This document shows, piece by piece, positions 24,586 to 33,233 of a stretch of DNA of 64,000 nucleotides. Every line of letters begins with the position of its first letter. Positions within the stretch are counted from its first letter, which is position 1. The stretch is from Salinibacterium sp. (GTDB taxonomy: Bacteria; Actinomycetota; Actinomycetes; Actinomycetales; Microbacteriaceae). The translations under genes and the position numbers were made by a program. The stretch lies in contig JAHBSZ010000001.1 in assembly GCA_019638845.1 (NCBI GenBank), forward strand, positions 248,001 through 312,000, read 5' to 3'. The notes under the pieces are model-generated. The model made no database searches and was not told where the DNA came from. It was given only the letters and a program-made list of their open reading frames with translations.

Positions 24586-26001
24586 TCAGGCAGTCCAGAC
24601 CGGTGGATGCCGCCGCTGCCAGAGCAGCCGCCGCTCGAGCTGGGCACCGATGGCGAGAAGCGTGTGCTCACCACCGGGCCTGCCGATCAGCTGCACCCCC
24701 ATGGGCAGCCCGTCCTCGGTTTCGGCAACGGGCAGCGTGATGGCGGGCAACCCCGCGACGTTCACAAAGCTCGTCCACGGCGTGTACTGGCACTGCTGAG
24801 CGAAGTTGTGCTCGGCATCCACCGCATCGAACCAGCCCACCGGGCGCGGGGTCATTGCGAGTGCGGGCGTGAGCACGACGTCGAAAGAGGCGAATTGCCG
24901 GATGACGCTGCGCTCGAAGAGGGTGAGGGCCTGCAGTGCGTCCGCAAGCTGGCGGGCCGAAAGCTCACGCCCCCTCGCCACCAGCCACTGGGTGAGCGGC
25001 TCCAGGAGGTCGAGCTGCTCGCCCTCCGCAGGAATCCCGCTCGCACCGGCTTGCCACAGGGTCCGGAAGGCGGTTCCGTAGGTCTCATCGGGTTCGAGGG
25101 CGAGCTCCTCGACCCCGTGCCCGAGCGCGTCAAGCCCCCGGAGCGCCACCTCGAGAGCGGATTGCGCCTCGGCCGACACCGCGATCTCGTAGGCGCTGTC
25201 CCACGGCGAGGTCGTCATCACCCCGATCTGGAACCGGCCCTCCCCTCGCACCGCGGCATTCAGGTATGCACCGCCGTCCCAGGTGGGCGGTTGGACAGCC
25301 CACGGCGATGGCCCGAGCATGGCGTCGAGTAGCAGCGCCGCATCGGCGACCGTGCGGGCGAGCGGGCCGACGGTGACGAGACCACCGAGGGAGAGGAATC
25401 CTGAGCCGGTTGGCACGCGACCCCGCGAGGGTTTGAGCCCCACCAGTCCGGTCGCAGCGGCGGGGATGCGAATCGACCCTCCCCCGTCGGAGCCGGGGGC
25501 GACGGGCAGTAGGCCGGCGGAGACCGCAACCGCGGCTCCCCCGCTGCTGCCTCCCGCACCCCGCGACGTGTCCCACGGGGTGCGAGCGGGTGGCGCCACG
25601 AGCGACTCGGTATAGGCGGCGAGGCCGAACTCTGGCGCGTTGGTCTTTCCGAGGCTCACCGCGCCTGCGGCATCGAGCGCCTCAACGATGTCGTCCGAGA
25701 CCTCCGGGATGAGGTCGGCGAAGAGGCGCGATCCCATCGTGGTGCGGACGCCCTTGCGCTGCCAGAGATCCTTGTCACCGAGCGGGATGCCCCAGAGCGG
25801 GGCGGCTTTCGGTACGGTCTGCTGCACAAGACGAGCACGGTCGAGCGCGGCATCCCTCGTCACCGTCGTGAAAGCCCCGAGTCCCGGGTCGAGCCGCGCG
25901 ATGCGATCGAGATAGTGGGTAGCCAGCTCCTCCGGTGAAATGTCACCACGACGCAACCACTCGGACTGTTCCTGCGCGGTGAGGTGGTGGAGTTCGAACA
26001 C
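24586..26001 (-). CDS. Amidase-signature enzyme
   Basis: 471 residues with an intact amidase-signature catalytic triad: Lys77 in GDKDLW, cis-Ser152 in GAGGSSGGAAV and nucleophile Ser176 in GSDGGGSIRIPA. The spacings of 75 and 24 residues equal those of fatty-acid amide hydrolase. The substrate is unknown; a GatA role is unlikely, as no gatB or gatC is adjacent. The start is a GTG at 26001 with TAGGCT 6 nt upstream. It is divergent from the YtrA-type operon. Confidence 0.88.
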   Translation of the reverse strand: MFELHHLTAQEQSEWLRRGDISPEELATHYLDRIARLDPGLGAFTTVTRDAALDRARLVQQTVPKAAPLWGIPLGDKDLWQRKGVRTTMGSRLFADLIPEVSDDIVEALDAAGAVSLGKTNAPEFGLAAYTESLVAPPARTPWDTSRGAGGSSGGAAVAVSAGLLPVAPGSDGGGSIRIPAAATGLVGLKPSRGRVPTGSGFLSLGGLVTVGPLARTVADAALLLDAMLGPSPWAVQPPTWDGGAYLNAAVRGEGRFQIGVMTTSPWDSAYEIAVSAEAQSALEVALRGLDALGHGVEELALEPDETYGTAFRTLWQAGASGIPAEGEQLDLLEPLTQWLVARGRELSARQLADALQALTLFERSVIRQFASFDVVLTPALAMTPRPVGWFDAVDAEHNFAQQCQYTPWTSFVNVAGLPAITLPVAETEDGLPMGVQLIGRPGGEHTLLAIGAQLERRLLWQRRHPPVWTA

Positions 26002-26007
26002 TTCTCG

Positions 26008-26013
26008 AGCCTA
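26008..26013 (-). promoter_or_regulatory. -10 box of the amidase gene (leaderless type)
   Basis: TAGGCT on the minus strand, 6 nt before the GTG at 26001. Confidence 0.5.
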
Positions 26014-26025
26014 CGACTTGACAAG

Positions 26026-26070
26026 AACCAACCAACCTGATTGGTTAGTTACTGAACCAACTAACTAACC
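26026..26070. promoter_or_regulatory. Operator region of the YtrA-type GntR/ABC operon
   Basis: Nested inverted repeats: AACCAA (26026-26031) with TTGGTT (26041-26046), and GGTTAGTT (26043-26050) with AACTAACC (26063-26070). A TTGACA at 26018-26023 could be the -35 element. The repeats sit just upstream of the ribosome site, where the first-gene GntR protein would autoregulate. Confidence 0.65.
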
Positions 26071-26087
26071 ATCGGAAGGAGGTCTTC

Positions 26088-26444
26088 ATGGATGAATCCC
26101 GTCCCATCTTCGCTCAGCTTGCGGAGCAGATCGAGAACGACATCATCATCGGCGTCATGGCCGAGGAGACCCAAGTTCCGTCGATCAACGAGTTCGCCGC
26201 GTTCTACCGGATCAATCCGGCAACAGCGCTCAAAGGCGTCACGATGCTCGTCGACGAGGGAGCGCTCTACAAGAAGAGAGGTATCGGCATGTTCGTTGCC
26301 ACGGGCGCCCAGGCACGACTTACGACGAAACGGCGCGACAACTTCAGCGCCGAGTTCGTCGCTCCGCTGCTGACCGAGGCAGCCAAGCTCGGCATTACCC
26401 CCGAGCAGCTCGCAGAGATGATCAGAAAGGCAGACACGGCGTGA
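26088..26444 (+). CDS. GntR-family regulator, YtrA subfamily
   Basis: 118 residues. An N-terminal winged helix (RPIFAQLAEQIENDIIIGVM; VPSINEFAAFYRINPATALK) is followed only by a short helical dimerisation tail, as in YtrA regulators, which lack a large effector domain. The ATG has a strong GGAAGGAGG (26074-26082). The stop overlaps the ATPase start as GTGA, so regulator and transporter are made together, and the inverted repeats upstream suggest autorepression. In Bacillus, YtrA systems respond to cell-wall-active peptides; the inducer here is unknown. Confidence 0.9.
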   Translation: MDESRPIFAQLAEQIENDIIIGVMAEETQVPSINEFAAFYRINPATALKGVTMLVDEGALYKKRGIGMFVATGAQARLTTKRRDNFSAEFVAPLLTEAAKLGITPEQLAEMIRKADTA

Positions 26445-27331
26445 CAAACATCATCGAGGTCTCCGGCCTCACCAAACGCTTCAGCGGCGTGACCGCGGTT
26501 GACGACGCGACCTTCAGCGTCGGCGAGAACAAGATCTACGGCCTGCTGGGACGCAACGGTGCTGGCAAGACGACGCTCATGCAGTTGCTCACCGGCCAGG
26601 ACTTCGCCACGAAGGGCGAGATCAGCGTCTTCGGGCAGTCGCCGGTCGAGAACGCGTCGGTGCTCCAGCACATCTCCTTTATCAAAGAGAGCCAGCGCTA
26701 CCCCGAGGACTTCCGTGCAAAGCACGTTTTCCGAAGCGCACCCTGGTTCTTCTCGAACTGGGACGCCGACTTCGCAGAGCAACTGATCGCGGACTTCCGC
26801 CTGCCCCTGAACCGTCGGATCAAGAAGATGTCGCGCGGGCAGGTTTCGGCAATCGGTGTCATCGTCGGGCTCGCCTCACGCGCTCCGCTGACCTTCTTCG
26901 ACGAGCCGTACCTCGGCCTCGATGCCGTCGCGCGGCAGACGTTCTATGACCGACTGCTGGCAGATTACGCCGAGCACCCTCGTACGGTCGTGCTCTCCAC
27001 CCACCTGATCGATGAGGTGAGCAACCTGCTTGAGCACGTGCTCGTCATCGACGAGGGCCGCATCATTATCGACGAAGACGCCGAAACCTTGCGCGGCAGT
27101 GCCACGACCGTGGTGGGCACGCGGCCGGCCGTCGATGCCTTCGTCGGAGCCCGCGAGGTGCTCCATCGCGATGCGATCGGTGGCCTCGCCTCGGTGACCA
27201 TCACCGGCCTTAGCGCTCAGGAACGCAAGGATGCCACAGCCGCCGGCCTCGAGCTGGCACCGGTATCCCTACAGCAACTCATCGTCCGTCGCACCAACAC
27301 CAGCGAGAAGGAATTCGAGGCCATCGCATGA
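26441..27331 (+). CDS. ABC transporter ATP-binding protein of the YtrA-linked system
   Basis: 296 residues, GTG start. Walker A GRNGAGKTT, signature region KMSRGQVSAIG, Walker B LTFFDEPYLGLD and switch His in LSTHLIDEV are all recognisable. The signature is SRGQ rather than SGGQ, as in several exporter ATPases. The C-terminal 80 residues are an accessory domain. Coupled at both ends (GTGA upstream, ATGA downstream) to the regulator and the membrane protein. Confidence 0.93.
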   Translation: MTNIIEVSGLTKRFSGVTAVDDATFSVGENKIYGLLGRNGAGKTTLMQLLTGQDFATKGEISVFGQSPVENASVLQHISFIKESQRYPEDFRAKHVFRSAPWFFSNWDADFAEQLIADFRLPLNRRIKKMSRGQVSAIGVIVGLASRAPLTFFDEPYLGLDAVARQTFYDRLLADYAEHPRTVVLSTHLIDEVSNLLEHVLVIDEGRIIIDEDAETLRGSATTVVGTRPAVDAFVGAREVLHRDAIGGLASVTITGLSAQERKDATAAGLELAPVSLQQLIVRRTNTSEKEFEAIA

Positions 27332-28089
27332 CCGCCATCACCACTGTTCGCCCACCCGCGAGCGCGCTCGGACGCGTCCTGAATGTCGTGAAATTGCACG
27401 TCACGAACCCGTGGAACACCATCGCCGTGCCGTGGATGATCATGGGGATCATCCTGCTCGCGAACCTCGCGATCTGGGGGATCATCCTTTCTGCCGCGGC
27501 TCCGGCAGATCGCGTCTCCATCCGCGAAGGCCTCGCCTACAGCGGAGGAAGCACGTTCATCTTCGTCTACATGATGGTGGTCGCCATCCAAGCCATCTCC
27601 GTGACTTTCCCGTTCGCGTTGGGTTTCGGGGTCACGCGTCGCGACTACTATCTGGGCACGGCACTCGCCTTCACGGGTCTTGCCGCCATGTTCAGCATCG
27701 GGCTCACGATCCTCGCAGCGATTGAGGACGCGACCGGCGGCTGGGGTCTCGGCGGACGACTCTTCACCACCGCATACTTCGGCGAAAACTGGATTCAACG
27801 ACTGTTCATCTACTTCGCGGCCTTCCTGTTCTTCTTCACCATTGGAATGGCCGCTGCGTCGATCTGGGTGCGGTGGAAGGCAAACGGGATCATTGCGTTT
27901 TTCATCGGGCTCGGCATCGTCGTTATCGGTGGGGCAGCACTGCTGACCTACACGAACAGCTGGGGAGGCTTCGGCAACTTCTTCGCCACCGCCGGCTTGG
28001 TGGGGTCGTTCGCGTGGAGCCTCGTGATCGCGGCAATCGCTGGCATCTCCGGGTTCTTCGTGCTTCGGAAAGCGACTCCGAAGAACTGA
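27328..28089 (+). CDS. ABC transporter membrane protein of the YtrA-linked system
   Basis: 253 residues with about six hydrophobic segments, no recognisable catalytic motif, and the layout of ABC-2-like membrane partners (small cytoplasmic N-terminus, then VPWMIMGIILLANLAIWGII). It overlaps the ATPase gene by ATGA and ends the operon; a long hairpin follows. The exported substrate is unknown. Confidence 0.82.
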   Translation: MTAITTVRPPASALGRVLNVVKLHVTNPWNTIAVPWMIMGIILLANLAIWGIILSAAAPADRVSIREGLAYSGGSTFIFVYMMVVAIQAISVTFPFALGFGVTRRDYYLGTALAFTGLAAMFSIGLTILAAIEDATGGWGLGGRLFTTAYFGENWIQRLFIYFAAFLFFFTIGMAAASIWVRWKANGIIAFFIGLGIVVIGGAALLTYTNSWGGFGNFFATAGLVGSFAWSLVIAAIAGISGFFVLRKATPKN

Positions 28090-28096
28090 GTTCGCT

Positions 28097-28132
28097 CGAT
28101 GGTCCGTCCCGGCAATCCGGGGCGGACCATCG
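28097..28132. terminator. Bidirectional hairpin between convergent ABC and VOC genes
   Basis: CGATGGTCCGTCCCGG (28097-28112) pairs with CCGGGGCGGACCATCG (28117-28132), with one T-G wobble and a CAAT loop. There is no clear T-tract, so termination may be imperfect, but position and stability fit a shared terminator. Confidence 0.7.
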
Positions 28133-28143
28133 TCGTACGCTGC

Positions 28144-28566
28144 CTAGGATTCGCCCCCCAACTCCTGGAATGCCGTGATCTGCATTCCGCCGGGCGCCTC
28201 AAGGCGCGCGTTGAGGGAGTTCCACGGTGTGACGGTCGGCGCCGCGAGTACTGTCGCCCCCGCGGCTTCGAGAGTGGTCGTCGCGGCGGCCGCATCCGTG
28301 ACCTCGAAAGCCACTCGCACAGTTCCCTCATAACGACGACTCGTCGGTCTGCCCACCTCTACCGCGTCGATGTACCGCACCTGCGCTGGATTCGCGAGCT
28401 CGAGCGTCACCGACGGCACCGAAAGGATGATCACGCGGGCACCATCGGGCCCATCGTACGATTCGAGCTCGGTGAGGCCGAGCCCATCGCGGTAGAAAGC
28501 AAGGGCTGCGTCGAGGTCGTCGGTTTCGAGAACGAGTCGGAGCTGAAGCGCGGGGTTGGTCGTCAT
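28144..28566 (-). CDS. VOC/glyoxalase-superfamily protein
   Basis: 140 residues with the paired beta-alpha-beta-beta-beta pattern (LRLVLETDDLDAALAFYRDG; PWNSLNARLEAPGGMQITAF). Related to glyoxalase/bleomycin-resistance proteins; the typical metal ligands are incomplete, so a binding function is as likely as catalysis. ATG at 28566 with TAGGCT 6 nt upstream. Divergent from the SMR/TetR operon and unrelated in sequence detail to the other VOC gene at 10876. Confidence 0.82.
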   Translation of the reverse strand: MTTNPALQLRLVLETDDLDAALAFYRDGLGLTELESYDGPDGARVIILSVPSVTLELANPAQVRYIDAVEVGRPTSRRYEGTVRVAFEVTDAAAATTTLEAAGATVLAAPTVTPWNSLNARLEAPGGMQITAFQELGGES

Positions 28567-28572
28567 TGCACA

Positions 28573-28578
28573 AGCCTA
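28573..28578 (-). promoter_or_regulatory. -10 box of the VOC gene (leaderless type)
   Basis: TAGGCT on the minus strand, 6 nt before the ATG at 28566. Confidence 0.5.
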
Positions 28579-28591
28579 CGATCCTCCATTC

Positions 28592-28607
28592 TGGTACGTT
28601 TGTACCA
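28592..28607. promoter_or_regulatory. TetR-type operator upstream of the SMR/TetR operon
   Basis: TGGTAC-GTTT-GTACCA is a perfect 6-4-6 palindrome, 20 bp before the SMR start and between the two divergent genes. The second gene of the operon encodes a TetR-family protein, the likely ligand. Confidence 0.75.
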
Positions 28608-28627
28608 CAACATTGGGAGTACAGCAC

Positions 28628-28957
28628 ATGGGCTATCTTTTCCTCGCGCTCGCGATCATCGGTGAGGTCGTCGCTACGTCATTCCTCAAGGTCACCTCGG
28701 GCGAGAAGTCCGTGTGGTGGGCGTATCCGATCGTGATCGTGGGCTACCTGTTTGCCTTTGTCATGCTCTCCTTCACGCTCCAGAAGGGCGTGCCCCTCGG
28801 CATCGCCTACGCGATCTGGGCGGGCGTCGGTGTCGTGGCCGTCGCGATCATCAGCTGGCTCGTGTTCCACGAATCCCTCACCTGGCAACAGCTGGTCGGC
28901 ATGGTTCTGGTTGCCGGCGGGGTAGTGCTGCTCGAGGCCGGAGGCAAGCACGCGTGA
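28628..28957 (+). CDS. Small multidrug resistance (SMR) family transporter
   Basis: 109 residues, four membrane helices. The start MGYLFLALAIIGEVVATSFL places the essential membrane Glu at residue 13 (Glu14 of EmrE), and the third helix has GIAYAIWAGVGVV, as in EmrE-type drug/proton antiporters rather than the Gdx/SugE group. The ATG follows GGGAG at 28615-28619. The gene overlaps the TetR gene by GTGA. Expected to export quaternary or aromatic cations. Confidence 0.92.
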   Translation: MGYLFLALAIIGEVVATSFLKVTSGEKSVWWAYPIVIVGYLFAFVMLSFTLQKGVPLGIAYAIWAGVGVVAVAIISWLVFHESLTWQQLVGMVLVAGGVVLLEAGGKHA

Positions 28958-29496
28958 CCTTCACACCGAAGGGCGAGGCGCGACGCGACGCGCTGCTCGA
29001 CGCAGTGCTTCGCGTTCTGGCGCGCGACGGCTCCGGCGGCATCAGTCACCGCGCGGTTTCGAAGGAGGCCGGGGTGCCACTCGCGGCAGCGACGTACTAC
29101 TTCGAGAGCCTCGACGACCTCTATGTGAGCGCGCTCAAACGCGCCACCGCCGAGCAGGTGGCGCTGTTCGAGGGCCTGGTAAGCGGCGACCTACGCCAGT
29201 TCGCCGAGGCACTCTACGACTGGGTCTATCGCGATCGTGGGGCCGCTATCGCGCAGTACGAGCTCATGTTCTTGGGAATGCGACGCGACGCACTGCGTGA
29301 GGACGCCGAACACTGGTACCGCTCACTCGAGTGTGCGCTCGACCCCCAGGGTCAGCATCCGGAGCACGCACGTCTCGTGTCGATGGGCGTTGACGGTCTT
29401 CTGCTGCGAATGATGTGGCTCGGCGAGCCAGCGACAGTCGACGCCGTCGAGGCGACGGTGCGCGACCTTATTTCCGCAACGACCTCTGCATCATGA
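28954..29496 (+). CDS. TetR-family regulator of the SMR transporter
   Basis: 180 residues from a GTG overlapping the SMR stop. The N-terminal HTH reads ALLDAVLRVLARDGSGGISH then AVSKEAGVPLAAATYYFESL, typical of TetR. The helical C-terminus would bind a drug. Its position in the operon and the 6-4-6 palindrome at 28592-28607 support repression of the SMR gene with ligand-induced release, although this is inferred. Confidence 0.9.
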   Translation: MTFTPKGEARRDALLDAVLRVLARDGSGGISHRAVSKEAGVPLAAATYYFESLDDLYVSALKRATAEQVALFEGLVSGDLRQFAEALYDWVYRDRGAAIAQYELMFLGMRRDALREDAEHWYRSLECALDPQGQHPEHARLVSMGVDGLLLRMMWLGEPATVDAVEATVRDLISATTSAS

Positions 29497-30049
29497 CGGT
29501 ACCGAGCCATCTGTCGAACTTGTAGCCGACGCGACCCATGTGACCAACCTCTTTGAACCCAAAGCGCTCGTGCAGGTTGATCGAGGCATCGGCATTCTTA
29601 TCAGCGATCAGGGCGATCATCTCCTTGAGGCCGGCGGCCTGGGAACGCGCGATGAGTTCGGTCATGAGGGCCTTTCCGAGACCCTTGCCCGTGGATGCCG
29701 GTCCCAAATAGATGTGGTTCTGGACGGTGAACCGGTACGCGGCCTTCTCCTTCCACGGATACACGTAGGCGAATCCCAACAGCTGACCCGACGGGTTCTC
29801 CGCCACGATGAATGGCATACCGCGCTGACCCGCGCGCTCGAATTTTTTCCGCAGCTCCGGGAACGTCCACGGGTTGTCGTCGAAGGTAATCGAGGAGTTC
29901 AGTACGTAGTGGTTGTAGATCTCACGGATGCTCGGTAGGTCGCCCAACTCGGCAGCGCGAATCTCGTACCGAAACGGCACTTCCTCGGGCAGCGGGTCAC
30001 GCAGATGGAGCGGCAACTGCCGCCGGGGCTGGTATTCCTCCTCGAGCAT
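29468..30049 (-). CDS. GNAT N-acetyltransferase (phosphinothricin acetyltransferase-like)
   Basis: 193 residues. The core starts YEIRAAELGDLPSIREIYNH, and the acetyl-CoA loop is in PASTGKGLGKALMTELIARS; the C-terminus KNADASINLHERFGFKEVGH followed by GYKFDRWLGTVMMQRSL is characteristic of the phosphinothricin/methionine sulfoximine acetyltransferase group. About 25 extra N-terminal residues precede the domain. The ATG at 30049 is the only convincing start. Its 3' end overlaps the TetR gene by 29 bp on the opposite strand. In nature the enzyme may detoxify glutamine-synthetase inhibitors. Confidence 0.85.
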   Translation of the reverse strand: MLEEEYQPRRQLPLHLRDPLPEEVPFRYEIRAAELGDLPSIREIYNHYVLNSSITFDDNPWTFPELRKKFERAGQRGMPFIVAENPSGQLLGFAYVYPWKEKAAYRFTVQNHIYLGPASTGKGLGKALMTELIARSQAAGLKEMIALIADKNADASINLHERFGFKEVGHMGRVGYKFDRWLGTVMMQRSLRK

Positions 30050-30086
30050 CAGGCAGCACCATCCATGGCCACGAGCATACGACGAG

Positions 30087-30905
30087 CTAGGTAATGTCTC
30101 GCCGCCACGACGTGAGATACCCCGCAATTGCCACCACGACCGCGAGCGCGAGCAAGACGAGCCCGCCCTGCCACCACTCCAACATCTCGACGCTTCCCCC
30201 GCCGATTCCGAACGCGGTAAAGACGCTTGAGCCGACCAGAGCGTCACTCGCCGCACCGGGAAGGAAGCGCCCAACCGACGCCGTCCACTCCCAGATCGAC
30301 GTACCGAATCGCAGAATGGGCTCAACGAATTGGGTGAAAGCGAGAACGACCACGATTGCCGCGATTTGGTTCGGGATGAGGGATCCGACGCCCACTCCGA
30401 CAACCGCCCACAACGCCATCGCGAGCACGATCCGGCCCGCGAGCGCCCACGTGTCGGAGGCATCGAGGGCAGCGTCGGTTCCGGTCGCGGTTAAGATCGG
30501 TGCGCCGAGCCCCATCGCTGCCACGAGCCCGATGACACCGAAGACGGCGCCCGCCGCGGCTAGCACCATGAGTTTCGCCGCAAGTACCCGGCCGCGCTTG
30601 GGCTGGGCGAGGAACGTCGGGGTCAAAGTTTGATAGCGCACCTCGGAGGTAATGGCGAGGGTGCCGAGGATGAGCGGGAACACGTACCCGACAGCGGTTA
30701 CCGTCGAATACACGACCGGGGCGATGGCCTCCGGCGGGAGCTGGGGTGCGCCCGCCTGGCCGCCGAGCTGGTCGCCGAGCGCCCCGAAGAGTCCCGCAAG
30801 CAGTCCGGCGGTAAAGCCGACGTAGCCGATCATGATCAGGGCGAGCACCCACCACAGCCGGGTGGTGAGCAATTTGCCGAGCTCAGCGCGAAGTGTGGCG
30901 ATCAT
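30087..30905 (-). CDS. ABC-2 type exporter permease
   Basis: 272 residues with about six hydrophobic helices. The N-terminal IATLRAELGKLLTTRLWWVL and VRYQTLTPTFLAQPKRGRVL patterns are typical of bacterial ABC-2 permeases of the bacitracin/antibiotic exporter kind. Its ATG overlaps the stop of the ATPase gene (ATGA), so the two form a unit. Export substrate unknown. Confidence 0.87.
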   Translation of the reverse strand: MIATLRAELGKLLTTRLWWVLALIMIGYVGFTAGLLAGLFGALGDQLGGQAGAPQLPPEAIAPVVYSTVTAVGYVFPLILGTLAITSEVRYQTLTPTFLAQPKRGRVLAAKLMVLAAAGAVFGVIGLVAAMGLGAPILTATGTDAALDASDTWALAGRIVLAMALWAVVGVGVGSLIPNQIAAIVVVLAFTQFVEPILRFGTSIWEWTASVGRFLPGAASDALVGSSVFTAFGIGGGSVEMLEWWQGGLVLLALAVVVAIAGYLTSWRRDIT

Positions 30906-31801
30906 GCGCCGACCCCCGTTCCTGGTCCGACGAGTTGGAGGAAGACATCTTCGAGACCCGCGCGCTGGGCGTGGAGGAGGCTGAGCGGAACACCCGCGCG
31001 CTGCGCTATTGCGCCGATGTCGGCCGACGCTGCGCTGACGACCAGCCCGGCATCCGTCTCGGTCACCACGAGCTGTGCCGCTTCGAGCGCCGTGCGAAGT
31101 GCATCCCGATCCGGGGCGTCGACAATTGCCGTCGCGGCGCTCTCCAGAGCGTCGAGCGTGCCCTCGTAGACGATGCGCCCATGGGAGACGATCACCACTC
31201 GTTCGACAGTTTGCTGCACCTCGCTGAGCAGGTGCGATGAGACGAGAACCGTGCGCCCTTCGGCGGCGAGCTGCTGGAGAAGGCCGCGAATCCAGCGGAT
31301 GCCTTCCGGATCGAGGCCGTTGATCGGCTCATCGAGCACAAGCACTTCAGGGTCGCCTAAGAGGGCGAACGCGAGCCCGAGTCTCTGACGCATGCCGAGC
31401 GAGTATCCGCCCACCCGACGATCTGCCGCCTCGGCTATCCCGGTCAGTTCGAGCACCTCCCCCACCCGCTTCCGGGCGATTCCGGCGGCTATCGCATACA
31501 CCGCCAGATGGTTGCGCGCGGTGCGACCGGGGTTGAAACTCGAGGCTTCGAGTGCCGTCCCGACTGTCGCAAGAGGTCGCTCGAGGTTTCGATATTCGAT
31601 GCCTCCGAAGGTCGCAGTTCCGCTCGTCGGTCGAACGAGGCCGAGGAGCATGCGCAACGATGTCGTCTTTCCCGCACCGTTGGGACCGAGAAAACCCGTG
31701 ACCCGCCCCGGCTCGACGGTGAAGCTCACATCGGAGACCGCGTGCACAGCGCCGAAGTTCTTCGTGAGGTTTCGGAACTCGATATTAGTTCTAGTTCGCA
31801 T
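30902..31801 (-). CDS. ABC exporter ATP-binding protein
   Basis: 299 residues. Walker A GPNGAGKTTSLRM, signature YSLGMRQRLGLAFALLG, Walker B VLVLDEPINGLDPEG and switch His in VSSHLLSEV. The C-terminal extension is usual for drug/peptide exporter ATPases. The ATG at 31801 is supported by TATAGT 6 nt upstream. An inverted repeat, GTTCTA-N7-TAGAAC (31788-31806), surrounds the start codon. No regulator gene adjoins. Confidence 0.93.
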   Translation of the reverse strand: MRTRTNIEFRNLTKNFGAVHAVSDVSFTVEPGRVTGFLGPNGAGKTTSLRMLLGLVRPTSGTATFGGIEYRNLERPLATVGTALEASSFNPGRTARNHLAVYAIAAGIARKRVGEVLELTGIAEAADRRVGGYSLGMRQRLGLAFALLGDPEVLVLDEPINGLDPEGIRWIRGLLQQLAAEGRTVLVSSHLLSEVQQTVERVVIVSHGRIVYEGTLDALESAATAIVDAPDRDALRTALEAAQLVVTETDAGLVVSAASADIGAIAQRAGVPLSLLHAQRAGLEDVFLQLVGPGTGVGA

Positions 31802-31806
31802 AGAAC
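31788..31806. promoter_or_regulatory. Inverted repeat over the ABC ATPase start codon
   Basis: GTTCTA (31788-31793) and TAGAAC (31801-31806) flank GTTCGCA; the second arm abuts the -10 hexamer. Candidate operator for an unlinked regulator. Confidence 0.45.
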
Positions 31807-31807
31807 A

Positions 31808-31813
31808 ACTATA
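31808..31813 (-). promoter_or_regulatory. -10 box of the ABC exporter operon (leaderless type)
   Basis: TATAGT on the minus strand, 6 nt before the ATG at 31801. Confidence 0.6.
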
Positions 31814-31839
31814 TTCAACCGATCGGGAAAAGGCCAGAA

Positions 31840-32514
31840 CTACGGCGCAAGCGACCACTCCACCGGCGGAGCACCCTGCTCCGCGAGCACGGCGTTTGCG
31901 CGACTGAACGGTCGCGAGCCGAAGAACCCGTTGCGCGCGCTCAATGGGCTCGGGTGAGCACTGCGGATGATCGGGGTATCCCCGAGCAGTGGCGCGAGAG
32001 ACGCGGCATCCCGCCCCCACAGGATCGCCACGAGCGGGCCGCCGCGGGTGGCGAGAGCGCGGATCGCAGCCTCGGTGATGACCTCCCACCCCTTGCCACG
32101 GTGGGAACCCGACAGTCCCGGCTGCACGGTGAGCACGCGGTTGAGGAGCATGACACCATGCTCGGACCAACGCGTGAGGTCACCGTGCTCGGGGATCGCC
32201 ACCCCTAGGTCGTCGCGCAGTTCGCGATAGATGTTCTGCAGGCTCCGCGGCACGGGCCGCACGGCGGGGTCTACCGAGAACGACAAGCCAACCGGATGCC
32301 CGGGGGTCGGGTAGGGGTCCTGGCCGACGATCAGCACCCGCACGTCGGCGAAAGGATACTCGAACGCTCGCAGCACGCGCCGGCCCTCGGGAAGGTAGCC
32401 ACGCCCCGCCGCGGTCTCGCCCCGAAGGAAGTCGCCCATGGCATGGATCTCGGCCTCGACCGGCTCGAGCGCTGCGGCCCATCCCGGGTCGATAAGTTCG
32501 GCGAGCGCCTTCAC
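31840..32514 (-). CDS. ung: Uracil-DNA glycosylase
   Basis: 224 residues, family 1 UDG, which removes uracil from DNA. The water-activating motif reads [18 protein letters not shown] with catalytic Asp66 (E. coli Asp64), and the minor-groove loop [11 protein letters not shown] carries the catalytic His. The more common form of the first motif is GQDPYHGPGQA, so the PTP and PV changes are a mild variation. The start overlaps the peptidase E gene stop (ATGA); together with the phosphoribosyltransferase this is one operon. Confidence 0.95.
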   Translation of the reverse strand: MKALAELIDPGWAAALEPVEAEIHAMGDFLRGETAAGRGYLPEGRRVLRAFEYPFADVRVLIVGQDPYPTPGHPVGLSFSVDPAVRPVPRSLQNIYRELRDDLGVAIPEHGDLTRWSEHGVMLLNRVLTVQPGLSGSHRGKGWEVITEAAIRALATRGGPLVAILWGRDAASLAPLLGDTPIIRSAHPSPLSARNGFFGSRPFSRANAVLAEQGAPPVEWSLAP

Positions 32515-33233
32515 GCCCCGAGAGTCCCGACCAGCACGCCGTTGGGGTCGGTCGTAACCTTCCAGACACTTCCCGCGCCCTCCACCCGGAGGTCACCGTC
32601 TCCGACGATGAGCACCGTGAACTCGTCGATCGCTACGCCACCGTCAACGAGACCTGCCTCGGTCGCTGCGATCAGGCGCGACAGCGTTCCCCACTGGGCG
32701 GCGTGCACGTCGATAGCCAGGTCGACGAGGCCCAGCCCCTCGACGACGGTCAATTCGTCGAGATCCTCACCCGCTTCCTCTGGGCACACGGGAACTCCGC
32801 CGATCTGCCAGCCGCCGATGATCGCACGATCGGAGGCGATCATCGATCCGGCCGAGAAGCCCGCGTAGGGTAGCCCGTCGGCCACCAGCAGGCGGATCTC
32901 GGCGACGAGTGGCATGACGGCCTCGAGATACGACGGCGTGTGCCCGCCGCCGATCAGCAGAGCGTCAATATCGGTGAGCACCGCCGAAGCGAACAGCTCG
33001 CCCTCGGCAACCTGCATCACGACGGGCTCACATGGAGCAGTACGCAGTAGCTGTTCTCGGTAGGCCCGAGCAAAGATCGGCGCATCATCACCACCGCCCA
33101 CGAGCAGGACGGCGACCCGGGCGAGCTGGCGACCGCTAACGGATGCCCGCGCAGCAGCCTCCTCGAGGAACACCTCATAGACCTCACCGGCGTAGTCCTC
33201 CGAGCGACCGCCGCCGATGAGATGGATGCTCAC
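32511..33233 (-). CDS. Peptidase E-like (family S51) / class I glutamine amidotransferase-fold protein
   Basis: 240 residues from a GTG overlapping the upstream stop (GTGA). GFSAGSM carries the nucleophile Ser of the S51 family, and [14 protein letters not shown] resembles the substrate loop of peptidase E, an Asp-X dipeptidase. A later IDVHAAQWG His may complete the site. Cyanophycinase-type activity is the main alternative. It sits between the phosphoribosyltransferase gene and ung. Confidence 0.8.
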   Translation of the reverse strand: MSIHLIGGGRSEDYAGEVYEVFLEEAAARASVSGRQLARVAVLLVGGGDDAPIFARAYREQLLRTAPCEPVVMQVAEGELFASAVLTDIDALLIGGGHTPSYLEAVMPLVAEIRLLVADGLPYAGFSAGSMIASDRAIIGGWQIGGVPVCPEEAGEDLDELTVVEGLGLVDLAIDVHAAQWGTLSRLIAATEAGLVDGGVAIDEFTVLIVGDGDLRVEGAGSVWKVTTDPNGVLVGTLGA

